Shown piece by piece: positions 1-14,477 of a stretch of 64,000 nt of DNA. The stretch covers positions 11,395,044 to 11,459,043 of the forward strand of contig NC_066833.1 in NCBI RefSeq assembly GCF_001640805.2, given 5' to 3'. Under the pieces are notes generated by a model, which was not told the origin of the DNA, ran no database searches, and saw only the letters and a list, made by a program, of their open reading frames with translations. The number at the start of each line of letters is the position of its first letter. The stretch's first letter is position 1. The stretch comes from Lates calcarifer. Its lineage: Eukaryota > Chordata > Actinopteri > Centropomidae. Position numbers and translations under genes: made by a program.

Positions 1-3000
1 CTGTGCTAGGCCTCTCTGGACCAAAGAGCCTCATGGTCCCTTCCTCAGAGTTAGAATCAGAAAAGCTTTATTGTCCATCACAAGGCAATTGAAATCAGTC
101 ACTGGCTGAAGTGGCCTGGTTTAATGTTTCCCTGAGATTAAGCTCATACTCTGTGTGGCTGTATTGTTCTGATTTGGATTCCATGAACGGTTAACAAAAA
201 TAAGATTAGATTGGAAATAAAACATGTTTTCATAGACTCTAAAGCAAATATTTGAACAATATTGTCGACATTCTAGTCTTTTTAAAATAAATTGATTGCA
301 GTTTTAATGTGACTGTGAAAGTGGACAGTACTAACCAATGAACCACCTCTTCGCATCAGCTGACTTAATTACATGGCAAAGCTGGGTATGTGTAGGTGTT
401 GGGTGATTTTCTTTTATTTGTTAGTTTTTGTTCAGTCCACTGTCAGAGTTTCTGGTCATGTCCCTGGCAGGTAATTTTCAGTTACATCTTAAGACCCAGA
501 GTTGATGGATATCCCCCTACTTTGGTCATACTGCTTCAGATTTAAGACGGCTGCTTCCACAAATTTTTGCTCTGTGTTGTCATTACAGTTTATTTCTGTT
601 GCGTGAAAAGCCCCATGGTTCTTCCTCAGAGACTAAAAGAATAAATGAACATAATTCAGTTCTGGGGGCTGTTCATTTGTATTTGCAGAGATTTGAAATA
701 ACATAATGAGCTAAGGTACTTGTCGGCAGCAGCATGAGCTCCTTGACTTGCTGGGTTTCTATGGTACAACCAAATGAGATTTTACATCCCTCTTACTGCA
801 CAGCACTTTCCTACAGTATAGTACATAGTTCTGTTTGTGTTGATGGTGATGTTTTAACAAACCTTTCAAAAGATCATGTAAGTTGTTCACTACCTTTTAT
901 CCCATGCATTTTAAAACAGAGCATGTATGGTGCTGGACATATTAGCCCAAAGTTGTTGACAACCTTGTTAATTAGCTGTATAAAGGTCATATACAAAGTA
1001 ATTAAGCAAGTTACACAATTCCACCGCAAGTAGACATTGTTCTTGGTCATTTGGAGCAGTAAGGCCCGACTGTTTTTCTCACACTTAATTAAACTGGAGC
1101 TTTCACTGAAAATTATTCTACATTTATGCTGATTGGTTATAAGATAATTCTCTGCTTGGTTGATACAGCCAAATCACATCAGTCATGTCAGGTTTTCTAT
1201 CTATTTTATCATTTTCATAAAGATTGTAATAAGCCTAGAAAGCTCATTATATATAACAGTATGATAGTGCTGTTTAAATTGACTGAAAACATGAAATTGG
1301 ATTAAGTGAATTTGATCTTCCATGCAGTGTACAATATGTGGGTTATTGGTTTTCATACTGGAGTGATCATTACCATGGCATGTCAGAATAGTCATTTCAT
1401 AATCTTTTAATCACATCTGTCAGTTTTGCATGACAGGGCACATCTGATGACCTTTCTATTTTATTTCCAGTGCCATATGTCATGAATCATAGTCATAGAA
1501 ATGTCGGAGCCAGCTTTTCCCCTTACACTGTACTCTATCAGTAGTGAGAGAGGAGGGGATGCTTAAGAATCTCCCATTGCCATCCCTCCACCTTCAGTGT
1601 CGGACACACCAAATTGATTTTAATCAGGCAATAAAGTGGATCTGATCCTCCCTCTGTTGACTCACTTTCATGCCCCAAGGAGGCCAACCTGATCGACTTT
1701 CCTGATGGATTTTACTCATAACTGCCTATAGCCCTGTTCAATACAGACAATCTCTTTCATTTTAGTTGCATTCAGAAAAAGACTGATGCTGTATTGGTGT
1801 TTGCTGTGAGGTTTCAGCAGTTTATTTATTCAATACTTTGATCCTTTAATTCCTGTCTTCCTGAGCTGCTCAATAATAAAAAAAAATGTGCAGGTCTGAA
1901 TGTAAGAGTAAGCTTTTTCTTTATTCCTAATGGCTCATTCTGAAATGAGCTTGGAAAGATCCAGTAACACCAAAGTGACACCGAGATAAGCAGTCTGTCT
2001 GCCTTACTTGCAGACACCTTTATTCATTTTCACTTTTATTTATGTAGTGATGCCTGTAAATAAGTGACTGCTCTGGCATCTGAATGCTAAAAATACTTTT
2101 TGCACTGGTTCAGACAGTAATGGACTTGTGCAAATGAAATTAAGAGACAATTATTTTAAGATCTTAAGTTACTGTCATTTCCCCAAAGGGAGGAGACACA
2201 GTATCCAAGAATTGTACATTTATAAACAAAGAGAAATTATGATTTTTAATCACTGGCAGTGCATTTGTTGTGTCACAGTTTACTTTTCCTGATGTGCTTG
2301 TCATACAGTTTGATCTGTTGAGTTTAACTGTAATTGTTGTTAATTATTCTCCCAATCCTAAGGATCCTAAGGACAGCCCTGTGTCCTCAGTAATCAATGA
2401 AAACTGCAAAAACCAGTCACCACTTCCATTCCATCTCTGTTATTTTATTTATGTTACAAAATGAAAGACTCTAACAAACATGCATCCATTAGGCTCACAC
2501 AAAATCCCCAAAGCTGTGATATTCAAAGTCCCACATTGAAAAATAATTTCCATTTTAAAATGTGACCTTTATGCAAAGTTAAAGGGCAGCTGCACCCTTC
2601 AGGGGCATCATTTTATTGTCCCTTGTCCATCATAGTTTTTGCATCAGGTTGCATTTAAGATTTAAACTCCCTTTGGAAATGTTTGTGTGACCTGAGCATT
2701 GCAAAAACTAAGGGGCAGAAGAGATAAAACTGCTGCAGTAAGCACTGTGAATCAATAGATTGACATTAAAATGTATTTGAATAAATGTTCCATTGCTTTC
2801 AGATTGCCCATACTAGGTTTTTAGAAAGACTTTAAAAATTTGCTTTTACATTCTTGATTCATTCAGGATTCTACAAGGCCTTACATATAAGTCTCTAATA
2901 CAAATGACATTATATATCTGCAAAAAGGCTGCTCTTCCTGTCTGGCAGCTTTGGAGAGGAATTTAGATATTTTCTCTTTTAGGAAGTATTAATGGAGTCA

Positions 3001-3474
3001 GATTAGTCTTTGCCTCAGGCCGAGATGTGGAAAGCACTCTGTTCTCAGCTTTGTTTAACAAGTAATGTGTGTTGCTTATCATTTCCTTGCTTTCATTAGC
3101 TCTGGGACCTACTGTGGATACTAAACACACCGTGAACCCACAGACATACACATTGACATGTTAATACATGATTGATACATGTTTGTCTGCAAAATGGTTG
3201 AAACTCCACCACCATTTCAATTTATAATGTGTACTACTACTATAAAAAGGTATGACAACACATTTTTGCTCTTTCATTTGCATGAATGTTCAAATGTTAA
3301 TTTATACACAACAATTGTAAGTGTTGGTGGTCAAAGCTGAACTAGAAAGCTGGGCTGGAAACTGTTTAAACAGTTGTGGTTGGTTGTTGTGTCACTGGAT
3401 AACATGTCTTTAAAAATATAAAATAAAAAATAATCAGCAGAAGTAGTTCACCAGAGTTGTTATTCCAGAGTTGA

Positions 3475-3540
3475 CTTAATTTCCCTGAGGGAGTCATCCC
3501 AAGGGATCAATAAAGTCTAGTCTAAGTCTAAGTCATATAG
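3475..3540 (+). repeat. LINE/SINE-like 3' tail
   Basis: The sequence ttccctgaggga, followed by aagggatcaataaag and a short (tctaag)n tandem, has the form of the 3' end shared by fish CR1/L2/Rex-type LINEs and their SINEs, which end in 'ggatcaataaagt' plus a short microsatellite. Only the tail is recognisable; the body upstream was not. Confidence 0.5.
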
Positions 3541-6479
3541 TCAAATAAACGCATACAACAAACACTGCAAATCCGCACTGATGGAGATTGTTGATCAGTA
3601 CCAGTGACACTGCTGAAACCTCAGTGATCACTGAGATTTCACGCTGGCTGAACAAAGAGTACAATACATCATTTCTGGTATATGGAGAAAATTCTTCACA
3701 CCTTCAAGTGTTCCAGATATTTAATGTTGTCTGAACTATATAAACTCTGAATTTATTTTAGTCTCACCTTCACACCTCCTGGAGGAAAGTGAAGTAAGCA
3801 CAAGCTATTGTGCTAAATATGTTGAGCCCTGAAAAAAGTATATTCCTCCTGATTCTTTATGTCAATTTCACACATAAACAAAATAACCTGATTATGTTGA
3901 ATTAAAGTAACCAACCCAAGAACATAGCAGTTTAGTTTATATGCACCATCTGCTTTATATATTTATCAGTTTAATCAGCTACTGTGTCATCTATTCTACT
4001 AGGTGATCTAATTTAAATACTGCAAAACCTGTAGATCTTGAGCTTTTTTCCATTACATGATTGTGTGGTAGCACTAGCTACAGTGGAGTGTTTCCTTCTT
4101 GCCTCTATAATATGACTGATACAACTTCCAGAAAAACTCCTGATACTTTTACTGTAAAATGCTTAATTACACTGGGTTGGATTTGTTCAGAAGAATATTT
4201 TGTCAGTGAACAGATGTTAAAAACTAAAATGAATGAAACTTGTAGTGTTATATGTTTTAGAGTGTTATAGTCTGCAACTCTTAGTAAACTATAACTGAGA
4301 AGTGTTTATCCCATGTTTATCCCTGTATAAAGTAACTAGCTGACTCTTTATCAGTCGATTTTATTCTGAAAATAAGAATTTAAAATGTAAAATATAGTTT
4401 GTAATTTTTAGTGTAGATACACAACTTTTTTTTTTCTTATTTTGGTTGACACATGAAAAGAATGATGCTGTGCTCCTGCATGGCCTTCTCCTCAGTTCTT
4501 GGTTCATATCACACTTGGTTAATAAGGCTTCTTTGTGTTGTGAGTCACATTGGAAAAGACATGTTTCCCCATTTCTAATGGAACACAGCTAATCAGATCT
4601 GCGTAAGCTGACTTCCAGCTGTTCAACTTTGCAGAATTCACAGAGGAGTAAAGTGGAAAAACTTAAATAAAGGGCAAGTCCATCTTAATCACATGCTTCT
4701 ATGGTCCGGTGGCAGGCAATGAGACAGAAATGTCACATTAGCAATGCGAAGTGGTTTATTACATCATATAGAGTTAAACCAATGTGCCGTTTGCTGTTTT
4801 TGGCCTTTTACTGAATGTTGCATTTTGGCAGGTTCATGTCCAACTTTCACTTTTCTTTAACCGTTTAATATTTTGAATCTTACAACAAAATCTTTCCTGT
4901 GAATCTGTCAGTTAACTATGTTGAAAACTGCAAAATGTCCTGCATGGAAAACCAGTCTATAGAAAATCTTTCTGTGAGCCTCATCCTGCCATTTATCTCT
5001 TACGTTTTATCTCCTTGATTGCTTCCTCTGAGAAGCTTCATGAGGTAGTCTTGCAACATTATAAATGCAGTATTTATACTTGATTAAAATCAACTACAGT
5101 GGGTGTGTGTATAGGAGGTAAAAAATTCTAACAAAATCAATTTTTGCTGTTACACTTTTCTTACTGGTTGTCTTGTAAGACAGTATACTGTCATTGTACC
5201 CCTGTGATGCACTACCTGTTCTTTAAGTCATTTGTCCTGTTAGACTTTGAGTGATTTTATCATTGCAACCATTACAATCAATCCCCCTGTGTGCACATGT
5301 ATTGTATATTTTTCAATTTGCAAATTTGAATGATGTTTGTCCAGGTGGTATAATTTAATGAGTACATGTTTATTTTGTCAGCTTTTTAAATAATTTGTTG
5401 GCTGAAAGACATAATGTTAAGATATTGTTGCAGAATTTAGATTTAAACCTGTTTGTACAGCTTTAATGAGGTAATCTCTTGGGAGTTTCAAGGTGGATAT
5501 GGAGTTGTTAGATAATGGACAGCTCACTTCTGTCTGCAGTGCTACAGTGGGGGCCAGGGAGGATGTGATCCCTCACTATAACAGCTTTCACTCCACTCTG
5601 ATAATACAGTGTAATCTAGAGGCTACACCCAAGGCACTGACATGCCCCACAGAGTATCAGCCTGCATTGGACAAACTCAGTGAAAACCTTGACTGGCACT
5701 TCACCCCTCAGTGATGACAAAAACCCTGTCTGCTTAAGCAGCTATTACTCCACCTGATTGGTAATCATGACATGGAGTGAGGCATAAATCCCTCAGCCTG
5801 CTGCTGGTTAAGATAGAGGTCTTTGAAGGAACATAGTGATTGGGTGACCTTGGATGGAGTATGGAAAGGGGGCCAGGCGAGGGGAGGATTGGGGGTTGGG
5901 GATGTGTGTGTGTGTGTTGGGGAGCAGGGGGTACTTTTCTATTATTGGCAGTATAATGACACATTCTCATGCAAATTAAATGCACCTACATAGGCCACAT
6001 TCAATCCAGAGAACAGCTCAGAGCACTTAAAACTGTGTTGAATGATTTCTTAGATGAGAACATGTTACAATTCATTTCAATGGTCTTATCAGCCTCAATC
6101 ATAATGTATTTCATTTGCACAAATTGAGATGCCATTCGATTCATCCTGCTTACCCACATTCATTTGTGGTGAATGAGGGCAAGCAGGCTTACGGTGGTAT
6201 TTGCTGAGACAAAAAACTATGAGAATAAGGGCTGCCCATACACTGTGTTAAAGGTTCAGAAATCGTAGATTAGCACACCTTTCAAGAATTTTAACATTAC
6301 ATCTACATCACCCATCATCTACATACCCTGCATGGGAACAAGAAAATTATACTTATGGACATTCATAGTCACTAGGTGGACTCATACAAATAGTTTTGAA
6401 TGTAATACCAACTTTTTCATGACAAATGATAACATCAGCTAAACAATTTAAGTGAAAAGTTGTAACTTTGAAAAATGTA

Positions 6480-7195
6480 CATGAACTTCAGAATATCATA
6501 GTATTTAGTATGTCCCCCTTTTGCTTTAATGACAGCATGCACCTGAGCTGGCATGGACTCCTCAGGTTTTTGTGAAAACCCACTTACCCATGTTATCCTA
6601 GCATGATTTGACAATGTTCCAAAGAGCTGCTTCTTGTGATATCACAGATTGCTTGACTTTCTCAGTGTACAAACGCCTCTGTAAATGTTCAATTGGGTTG
6701 AGGTCAGTCAGGTGACTGTGGAGGAAAGACCATGACAGTCAGGACCCCTTGGTTTTCTTTGGTATTCCAGTAGCTCTTGCAAGGTTCTGGGGTGTGTCTG
6801 GGGCTATTATCCTGCTGCAGTATGATTCCCTCTCCACAAAGATGCAACCCAGAGGGTACAGCGTGTCACTGAACAGTTGATTGGTACTTCTCCTTGGTCA
6901 GGGTGTAGTCACTTCTGTGCAGGTGTCCAATTCCAGAATAGATCAAACACCCCCTGACTTGAATATTCCCACCACTATGTTTCACTGTTGGTTTAATACA
7001 TGGTGGTATCATTCTTTCCCCTCTTGAGAAGTGATTTACAAACTACTTCTCATCCTCTGAGACCACTACAAGACAGCTTTCTTTTGGCAGTTCTTCTGCT
7101 GATTGGAGTCTTGTGTTCTTTACTTAACTAATTCTGTGTCTGTGATGAAGTTTTGGTCTGCGTAATTGTGCTTTGAGAAACCATTAGTCTGGGCA
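6480..7195 (-). mobile_element. Degenerate Tc1/mariner transposase fragment
   Basis: Read on the minus strand, the sequence gives the catalytic-region motif LQQDNSPRHTPEP, corresponding to the 'QQDNDPKHTS' block around the second catalytic Asp of Tc1-like DDE transposases. It is followed by VFPPQSPD (family: WPPQSPDLNPIE), then, after a frame change, NPIE-like text, and the C-terminal KAKGGHTKY end at the low-coordinate side. Several stops and frameshifts interrupt the frame. The N-terminal DNA-binding half and clear terminal inverted repeats were not seen, so this is a dead 3' fragment. It lies antisense to the host gene in intron 1. Confidence 0.85.
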
Positions 7196-10000
7196 TGATT
7201 TGACATGTGTATATTAGTGCATATTAGATTCTAGACCTTGCTCTAGATATAATGATATAATGTTGCATGTTTTACTAACAAAAGTTAGCGATAACTTGGT
7301 GAACTTGCTTCTGTGAACAGCCCCTGGCAAGAAATTGGAAGCAGCAAGAAATGTAGTGAACAAGATAAATGTGACTGATTTGCATTTTATTCATTTGAAA
7401 TACACATATTGTGGACATAGATATGTTAACTCTCATGTTGACTATTCAGGTTGTCTGATAATGCATGGTCAGACTTATTGACAGTTAATACATAGTGCTA
7501 ACAAGAAAAACACACTCATGTCAATCAACTGGATATATTTACAGGTATGTGGATTTTTTTCCCAGTGCTGGTGAATGGCAGGTGGCAGGGTAAACGAGGT
7601 GGTTTTGAGCAATGTGAAAGAAAAGGATAGTTGTAAAGGAAATGTTGCTATTTAAACTTGTGTCACCGTAGTGCAAATGTTTATGTGTTAACTAGATGTG
7701 CTTTCACATGACACACTTTGGAGTTGCATGTATTTATTGAGCAACTGCACATGAATTGGAGAAACCTCTTTCTTTTGCCAGACTAGTACAAATCTGCCAC
7801 AATCTTTCCAGTCATTTCTTGTGGCTGTATTGGAGCTATAATCTGTCTTTAGATTATGTGGTTTGTTCTTGGCTTCACACTGTCAAACTACTTTTAACAG
7901 GAAGTTTTTATGGGCCACGGGCAACAGTGGAAATTTCACCCAAATGTTCCCCACACTGCAGTTACTGTAAGATCACCCAAGTACGTGGCGAGGCTTTCAT
8001 CCATGAGCAGATATTACACTTGTGCCAGCTGATAATAAACCAGTTATAACGTCTGGTCCAAAACAACAGATTCTTCAAGTTAGTTCTCCCAGCACAACAG
8101 AACACCAGCAGGTCCAGGATTAAACAGCAAAATGGCTTTTATTTACAGTAGTTATCGGTAATAGGTTTTAAGTTTTTGCTCCCAGCTTTGTTGAACACTG
8201 AAGTACTTGCATATTTAGGAAGCTTTGTAGTGAGAGGTAACATGAAATAATGAGATGAGGACTCAGTGGCAGAAAAACATAATAAGAATGATTCCCTGAT
8301 TTTTGTCAACTGTTGTAAATCTCCATGCTTAAAATAAACTGGACAACATGAACAGTAATTACACTTTTTAATATTACTTGGACTTGCACAATCGTAATGC
8401 TGTTCACAAAGTAACAAGTAACTTAATAGTCATATCTTGGTTCATGTAAAAAACACTCATGAAATGCTAAAATAATCTTTGTAATATAGTTGTTTCTTTG
8501 TGAATGTAATATGCTGTAATATATTCCCTTGCATGTGGGGTAAAAGGGTAGTAAGCAGCATACAGCTTACAATCAGTCTCATGATTCATTCATTGTTTAC
8601 TGGTGTAGGGATTTATGCCAAGGAGCAGGAGGCCATTCTACGATTGTCTTCTGAAACTTTTCATATGGTGCTTGCTTTCAATAATTTGTTGACATGCCCT
8701 TGCTGTTGTAGAGAAAATAAAAGTGACCTCGCTCTGTGGTGAAGGTCAGACAGTATCTAATGAAAGCCCCCATGTCTTACAGCATTGATTTCTTACCCAC
8801 CTCATGGCTAGAATGCAGAGTTGCTCAGCGTTGCCATGGGGGATGGCCTCGGGTACGAGCTGGCGTTTCCTGGAGCCAGTTATACCTCTGATTCTGTAAA
8901 TATAATTACTTCTCTCTTTTAGTATCATTATTTTCTCTCTCTCCTTTTTTCTAACGCAGCTTGTTATCCTGAGCTGGCTTAGTGACTTCTAAGAATTCCT
9001 TTTTAATTTTTTTTTCTGGGATCTAAAGAGATGAATGCTGCAGAACTGATATGCACATATAACGGTGGGTATGCATCCAGAGGTGCCATAACATTCTAAA
9101 ATTGTTCTTCAGTCAACAGAGTCATGGTACTCTGTAGTCTTCACATTCTGATCAGACTTGACGTGGATGGCATTTAACTCTAAATACCACATGGCGTATG
9201 TCACTTCTGGAGATACGCTTGTAATAAAGATTCATTATGCAGGTAAGGCATCATTGAGATGCATCACACTACATTGCATCTTTTGGCAGATTAAAGATAT
9301 GAAGATTAAGGGAGAGACCGCATTATACTGTTGTTATACTTAATAACCTGCTTACTTTGGCTCAGAGCCCAATGCTCATCCATAATGCATATGACCTGCA
9401 ACTGGCCAGGATGCTAACTTTGCTCTGACAGTGTGAAAGGGTTTAAGTCACTAATCTATGTGCTTGTATGTGGGTTTACAGAGTGCGGTGCACACATTTG
9501 AATTTCTGTGCCCCAGTACACTTGTCCTCAGTAACTTGTGAAACATTTATATGCAATGTATTTTAACTTGTATGTTTATGTTGCACGATCCATGAATCTT
9601 AAAGCAGAATATTCCACCCTCATATACTCATACTGTTACATATCATCAGTCTGACATTGAGTTATTTTGTGATGTTGTGATTTACTTTTTTAGGCCCCCA
9701 CTTTCTCTCCACCCATCCTGTCTACATCTGCTTCAGATAGTGATTTTACATTAATATAAATATCTTTTTAAAAAACACCAAAGGCAGTGAGTGTGAACTT
9801 GTAAGATATAACTATTAGTATAGGCTCATATTAGGGTCAAAAAGAATTTGAGCCATGTTCACAAATAATAAATAGATTTGTAGTTGTAATCAACCTGTGT
9901 AAACCTACAAAATACATCTGCATGACAATTCCAAGTTTGTATATGTGTGGAAAAGATCTTTATAAGGAGAAATTCAAGACTGCATGAAGAAAATCAGTGA

Positions 10001-10381
10001 TGAGGTTACACAAAGACACTGTGTGTACAGACACAAAGCAGAAAACTGCTGGAAACATTAATGGTGAAAGCTCACACACTGTTTGTGATGCTGAAGTCAC
10101 AAGCACAAATTTAGTTCATTTTTACACCTGAATCTGATGAGACAATGACCGTCCAATCAAAGGGCAGATGGTCTCTTGCCTAAACAGTGTAGTGGTGATT
10201 AACCCACCTTGGTTGTGGAAGATTCAGGTGTTTTTATTTGAAAACTTTTACTGTCATTACACAGAGCGTGGGAACTTTGAACTCTGAGTTTTATATGTAG
10301 TATTTAGCTTTTTTTCTGCACAGATGTTCACAAAAGCGTGCACATTTGCATTTTCATTTGCAGTGTCTTTGTGTAACCTCA
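10001..10381. repeat. Perfect 21-bp inverted repeat pair (possible MITE)
   Basis: The 21 nt at 10001-10021 (start tgaggttacaca) recur exactly as reverse complement at 10361-10381, with 339 nt between them. Such a spacing is typical of a non-autonomous DNA transposon. No clear target-site duplication was found outside the arms, and the interior has no coding content or recognised family. Confidence 0.6.
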
Positions 10382-10639
10382 CAATTGATCTCATTTGTCA
10401 AAATTTTTTTATGCACCTTTGTCCACAAGTGCAAATCTTTTATACAAATACAAACTTAATTTTTTATCTGATTTCCTAACTTCCAATTCTATTTTCTACC
10501 CAAGTAGCTGGTGGGCTGCCATTTTTATTTTGATTCAGAAACAGATGTGCAACTCTATAAACAGGAGAAAAATCATTTTATCATTCGGTGGACTTAACAT
10601 TATTTCACCCAGAAACATTGGGTGATTCTTGAATTACCC

Positions 10640-11060
10640 AGAACAAATGTTAAAGGAACACCTGGGCTTTTCAGGCATTACTGGTTAACTATGTTTTGGA
10701 GAAATTTATGCTTACCCCTATGACTAAAATGTTGACTTATACTGTACATGAGAGACACAACTGGAGCTAGAACAACTCTAGCTCTTTCTGAAAATAACAA
10801 AACACATCAGCACCTTTAATGCTTACACACAATAACTTCTGGAATTTGTCATCACTTGTTGCTTCTGCATACTAACCTGTAAACTGCTACTGATCATTCC
10901 ACTTCAGATGTGTATGCTATGTTAATAGTAACAGACTCTAGCTCTTTCTGAATATCAATCAGATCAGCTAGCTGCACGCTTCCAGTCTCTGTGCTAAGCT
11001 AAGACTGCTTGAAGTAGGCTTACATGCACTCCTTCCTTTCTCCAATGTTCTTATCTGTCT
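10640..11060. repeat. Old dispersed fish repeat (ctagctctttctg type)
   Basis: Contains a direct repeat of 18 nt (actctagctctttctgaa) at 10775-10792 and 10935-10952, then 'cttccagtctctgtgctaag' at 10980-10999. This combination ('...tagctctttct...', 'cttccagtctttatgctaag') is, from memory, a widespread unclassified teleost interspersed repeat. Boundaries are approximate. Confidence 0.45.
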
Positions 11061-14000
11061 TACGCTATCAACTATCGAAGACAAAAATGAAAAAAAAAAA
11101 AAAAAAAGAAAAACACTGTCACTGCTGAAATACATAATACAATTTATAACACCAGTTACAGTTTTAATTCTGAGTTTTAAATTGTTTTGTTGTCATTTTT
11201 CCTTTTAAATTATTAAATTATCCTTTAAATTATTAATTTTAAATTATCTTTGTGTATATAAGTAAATATGTTTGTTCTTGCTTCCACATTTTCATGTGGT
11301 TTTCAGAGATATTCAGTCGCTGTTTTCTCTTTTCTGCCACACTGGTTGTTGGGTGACCTTGAATGCCTTGAATGCAACAGAGGATCTAATGGGCTATCAC
11401 TGCCACGTCAAGTTCACACACATCTTTCTATGTTGAGTCGAGCAAGTTGGATGAGCTGTAAATAGCCTCTTTGAGAAGCAGCTCCTTCTCAACCTGCAAC
11501 CATGAGATAGCTCTGACTTAGGAATATTCTCAGATCTGCTTTTTTCAGCAGTACAACATAGCTGACGTTTAATTTGCCACTTTGAGCCATGTACTGCACT
11601 GCTGTTTTTATAACACGTGCTTTGTTTGAATAGGCCTGTGGCTTACGACTTATCCACTGTACCATATTGTGAACTGTGTGTCTGATGCAATTCAGGGGAT
11701 TGTTATGCCTTAGTGCTTTGCAGCTTACGTCACTGAAATATAATATTGTTTAGAGAGATAAATGAAGACCTAAGCTCTCGTGTAATTCAGAGTTTAATAG
11801 GGCTGAGCAAATAGGACATTGGATGCTATATTGCAAAATGCAGGATAAAGAGTTTTGTTGTGCTGAGTGTTTAAAAAAAAAAAAAAAAAAACTTGATCAA
11901 ACTACATGCTGCAGAGACTGCTGGCTGGTCTTCCTTCAGCAGGTTTGCAAACCATCTTCCCTGCCGGCCGGTCCTTTGTTCCTCTGAAAATCTGGCACAT
12001 TTAAAAGGCTCCGTGGCTTTAATGAGCCACAATGTTGTGCCAGTGGTGGCTCTTGGGTGTCAGGAATGAAGCTCATGATAATGTGCCCGGCTGAGTGCCA
12101 CTGTGTGTTTCCCACTGTTATGATAATGGAAGCAGTTTTTTTTTTTTTTTTTTCACTCACTAAAGGTAGCTACTGCCTTTTCTTTATTTGCTGTTCCTGC
12201 CATCACCACTCATTTGATGTTTGCATAGAATTATCAGCAAAATACATAATGCTGTGTAATATTACACCTTTTTTGGTAGACTTCTCATGAAAATTGAGTG
12301 ACATATGGAAGAGGAACAGAAGGACACTATGATAGCCAGAAATTCTTCAGTTGTGTGTTTGTCCCATTATTGTCCCCATTGGCCGCAAAGACAGTACAGC
12401 CTGCGGAAAGGCTATTTGGAGAAGGAAAAGGGAGAGATGAATTGACATAAGAGGTCATTTGTGCAATTCATATTTGGCCCCGTAGCTTTCAGGGTGAGGC
12501 AGCATGAAAGGAGGTAGAACATCAATAGGTAACTGGGCTGTTCTGAAATCCAAGGGCAGTTTCTTTCATGGCTTCTATCACTAGCTGAGGAAATGGCCCC
12601 TCTGTCACCAACACTCTGTTTTCAATGGTAATCAATTCAGCTTTAAAGGCTTAGGAGATGTCCCTTTAGAGACCTCACCAAACTGAATGTGCCTGTGCTA
12701 GCCTCGAGCCCAGCATGTGCTTACTGATGCCTTGTTATTTTTTGAGGAGAAATGTAAATAATGTAGTCTGCATACTCGCTCATATGTTCACATGTGCTTG
12801 GGAGTGCAATTTGTAGATTGGACTACTTGTTTCTGACATGAAATTAAATGTAAAAAAAGACTGTGTGGTAATTAATGTCACTCATTGTGTGACCTTAATT
12901 GTATTTTTACCTGTCAAATCACACACAGTCCATAATATTAAGTCAGCTGCTGTGTTTATATGCAGTGCATATGATAATCAGCATGCATTGAGGTTGACAG
13001 CATGTTTTGCTGAAGATCACAGAATTGTGTTGCTTGATGATGGTTAAAGAAGCACATTTGACTGCAGCCTTGGCTTAGTACAAGAATAGTGTGTGTTATT
13101 ATGAAGTTAACAATGTTTTGAGGAATATTTGGCAAAAAGCATTTTTTATGTTGGTGCTGTTCCAATGTTTACAGGCAAAAAGAATGATCACGGACCAATT
13201 CTTCATGCAGCAGGAAATCTTGAGATACCTTTTTCCTGATCAGCATGACATGAAAAATTATTTCTTCTCTTAAAAGGTTTGATGACTTTGGTGTGCAATT
13301 TTAAGAATGTCCCCCTTTAAAACCTAAAAAAGGCTTTGGATATTTCAAAAGAAACCTTCATTTAAATAGTAAGATTTCAGATATATTGCATCAGTGGGAA
13401 TAGGAGAGGTAGAATGGATGAGATGTTTGACCTTTTCAGATTTGTCCCTGGATAGTGAATTTGCTGGAGGGTGCCAGGGCAGAGAGCAGCGGTGCGTTGA
13501 ATTATCACTCCCACTGTTCAAACGCTGCAGACCTGATCTCCCACTTGCTCCACTCCCACCACTAATGGGTTAGGAACACACTGGGAAAAAGACAGAGATA
13601 GAGAAAGAGAGTGGGAGGGGGAGTTAGAGCCTGTCTGATTGTCTGTGGGTTAAGCTTAGAAACAAATTACCGTTTTTTGCTTGGCGCTGAGGAGAAGTAG
13701 CTGCGGGTCACTTTGTGGTGTCAAATCTTTAGCAAAAGCTTATGTCATTCTGCAGAATGATCGAGCTGAGTCTCTGACAGCTACCGGCAGGAAACATGTC
13801 AACAGTTTGACAGATGCTCGCTTTATTGAAAGGCTATGATGACTTTTTAGTTGACTGGGCTTTCACTGAACTCCCCCCATTCCACCATCAAATGAAAGCA
13901 CAACACCAAGGAGGCAAAATGATAAGAACAAACTTGCCAAACAGCTTTGTGATAGTTTGCCAAGGCGCGAAGGACATCATGTCTTTGTAAGGGGAGAGTA

Positions 14001-14477
14001 GCTGTCAAATTCACAATGCCTGGGCAGGGTCTGTGTCTGCCTCTTATGGTGCAATTTTAATCTTGAAAAAATGTATGGCCTCTTGCTTTGACAAATAGGT
14101 GTGGTCTCCAAAAGATATGCCACTAACAAAAGGATATACAGTGCTCTATTGATTGTCAGCCTTTCAAATTACATACAGCACAGAGCTACAGCCTCGTAGA
14201 AAAACCTTTGCTTTGTGTGTTTCATTCAGTTTCATGCTACCATTACAAATGATATAATGATAATTTTGCTTCTATCGGCACCTCCCCACCAGATCCATTT
14301 ACTGCATAGTGTTCTAAAGAAAGTCCAAGGACAGCCACTTCTCTCTTCTCACACTCACTCTCAAGTTTACATTCAGAACATGTTTTCTGGTGAAACATGT
14401 AATCCACCTGCTCTGTACCATCACCTCATGCTGCATCTTTTCTGTCTCTTTCTCCACCTTTTCCTCGTGCCATCCAG

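Larger units (their letters stand above)
1..14477 (+). other. Intron 1 (3' part) of lrp1b-like gene
   Basis: No coding exon could be supported here. I looked for a signal-peptide exon ending in a phase-1 donor and for a CpG-rich promoter and saw neither, so exon 1 is probably further upstream. The stretch is AT-rich, with a Tc1 relic (6480-7195), a LINE/SINE-like tail (about 3475-3540), an inverted-repeat pair (10001-10381), an old dispersed repeat (10640-11060) and several homopolymer runs. Every open frame is short and unlike any family I know. The parts around 11930-12060, 12480-12720 and 13430-13990 are unusually balanced in base composition and repeat-free and may be regulatory. Confidence 0.7.

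Noticed and set aside
1..14000. Search for exon 1 with signal peptide and CpG-island promoter
   Set aside because: No hydrophobic leader followed by a phase-1 donor and no CpG cluster; exon 1 presumed upstream of the window.
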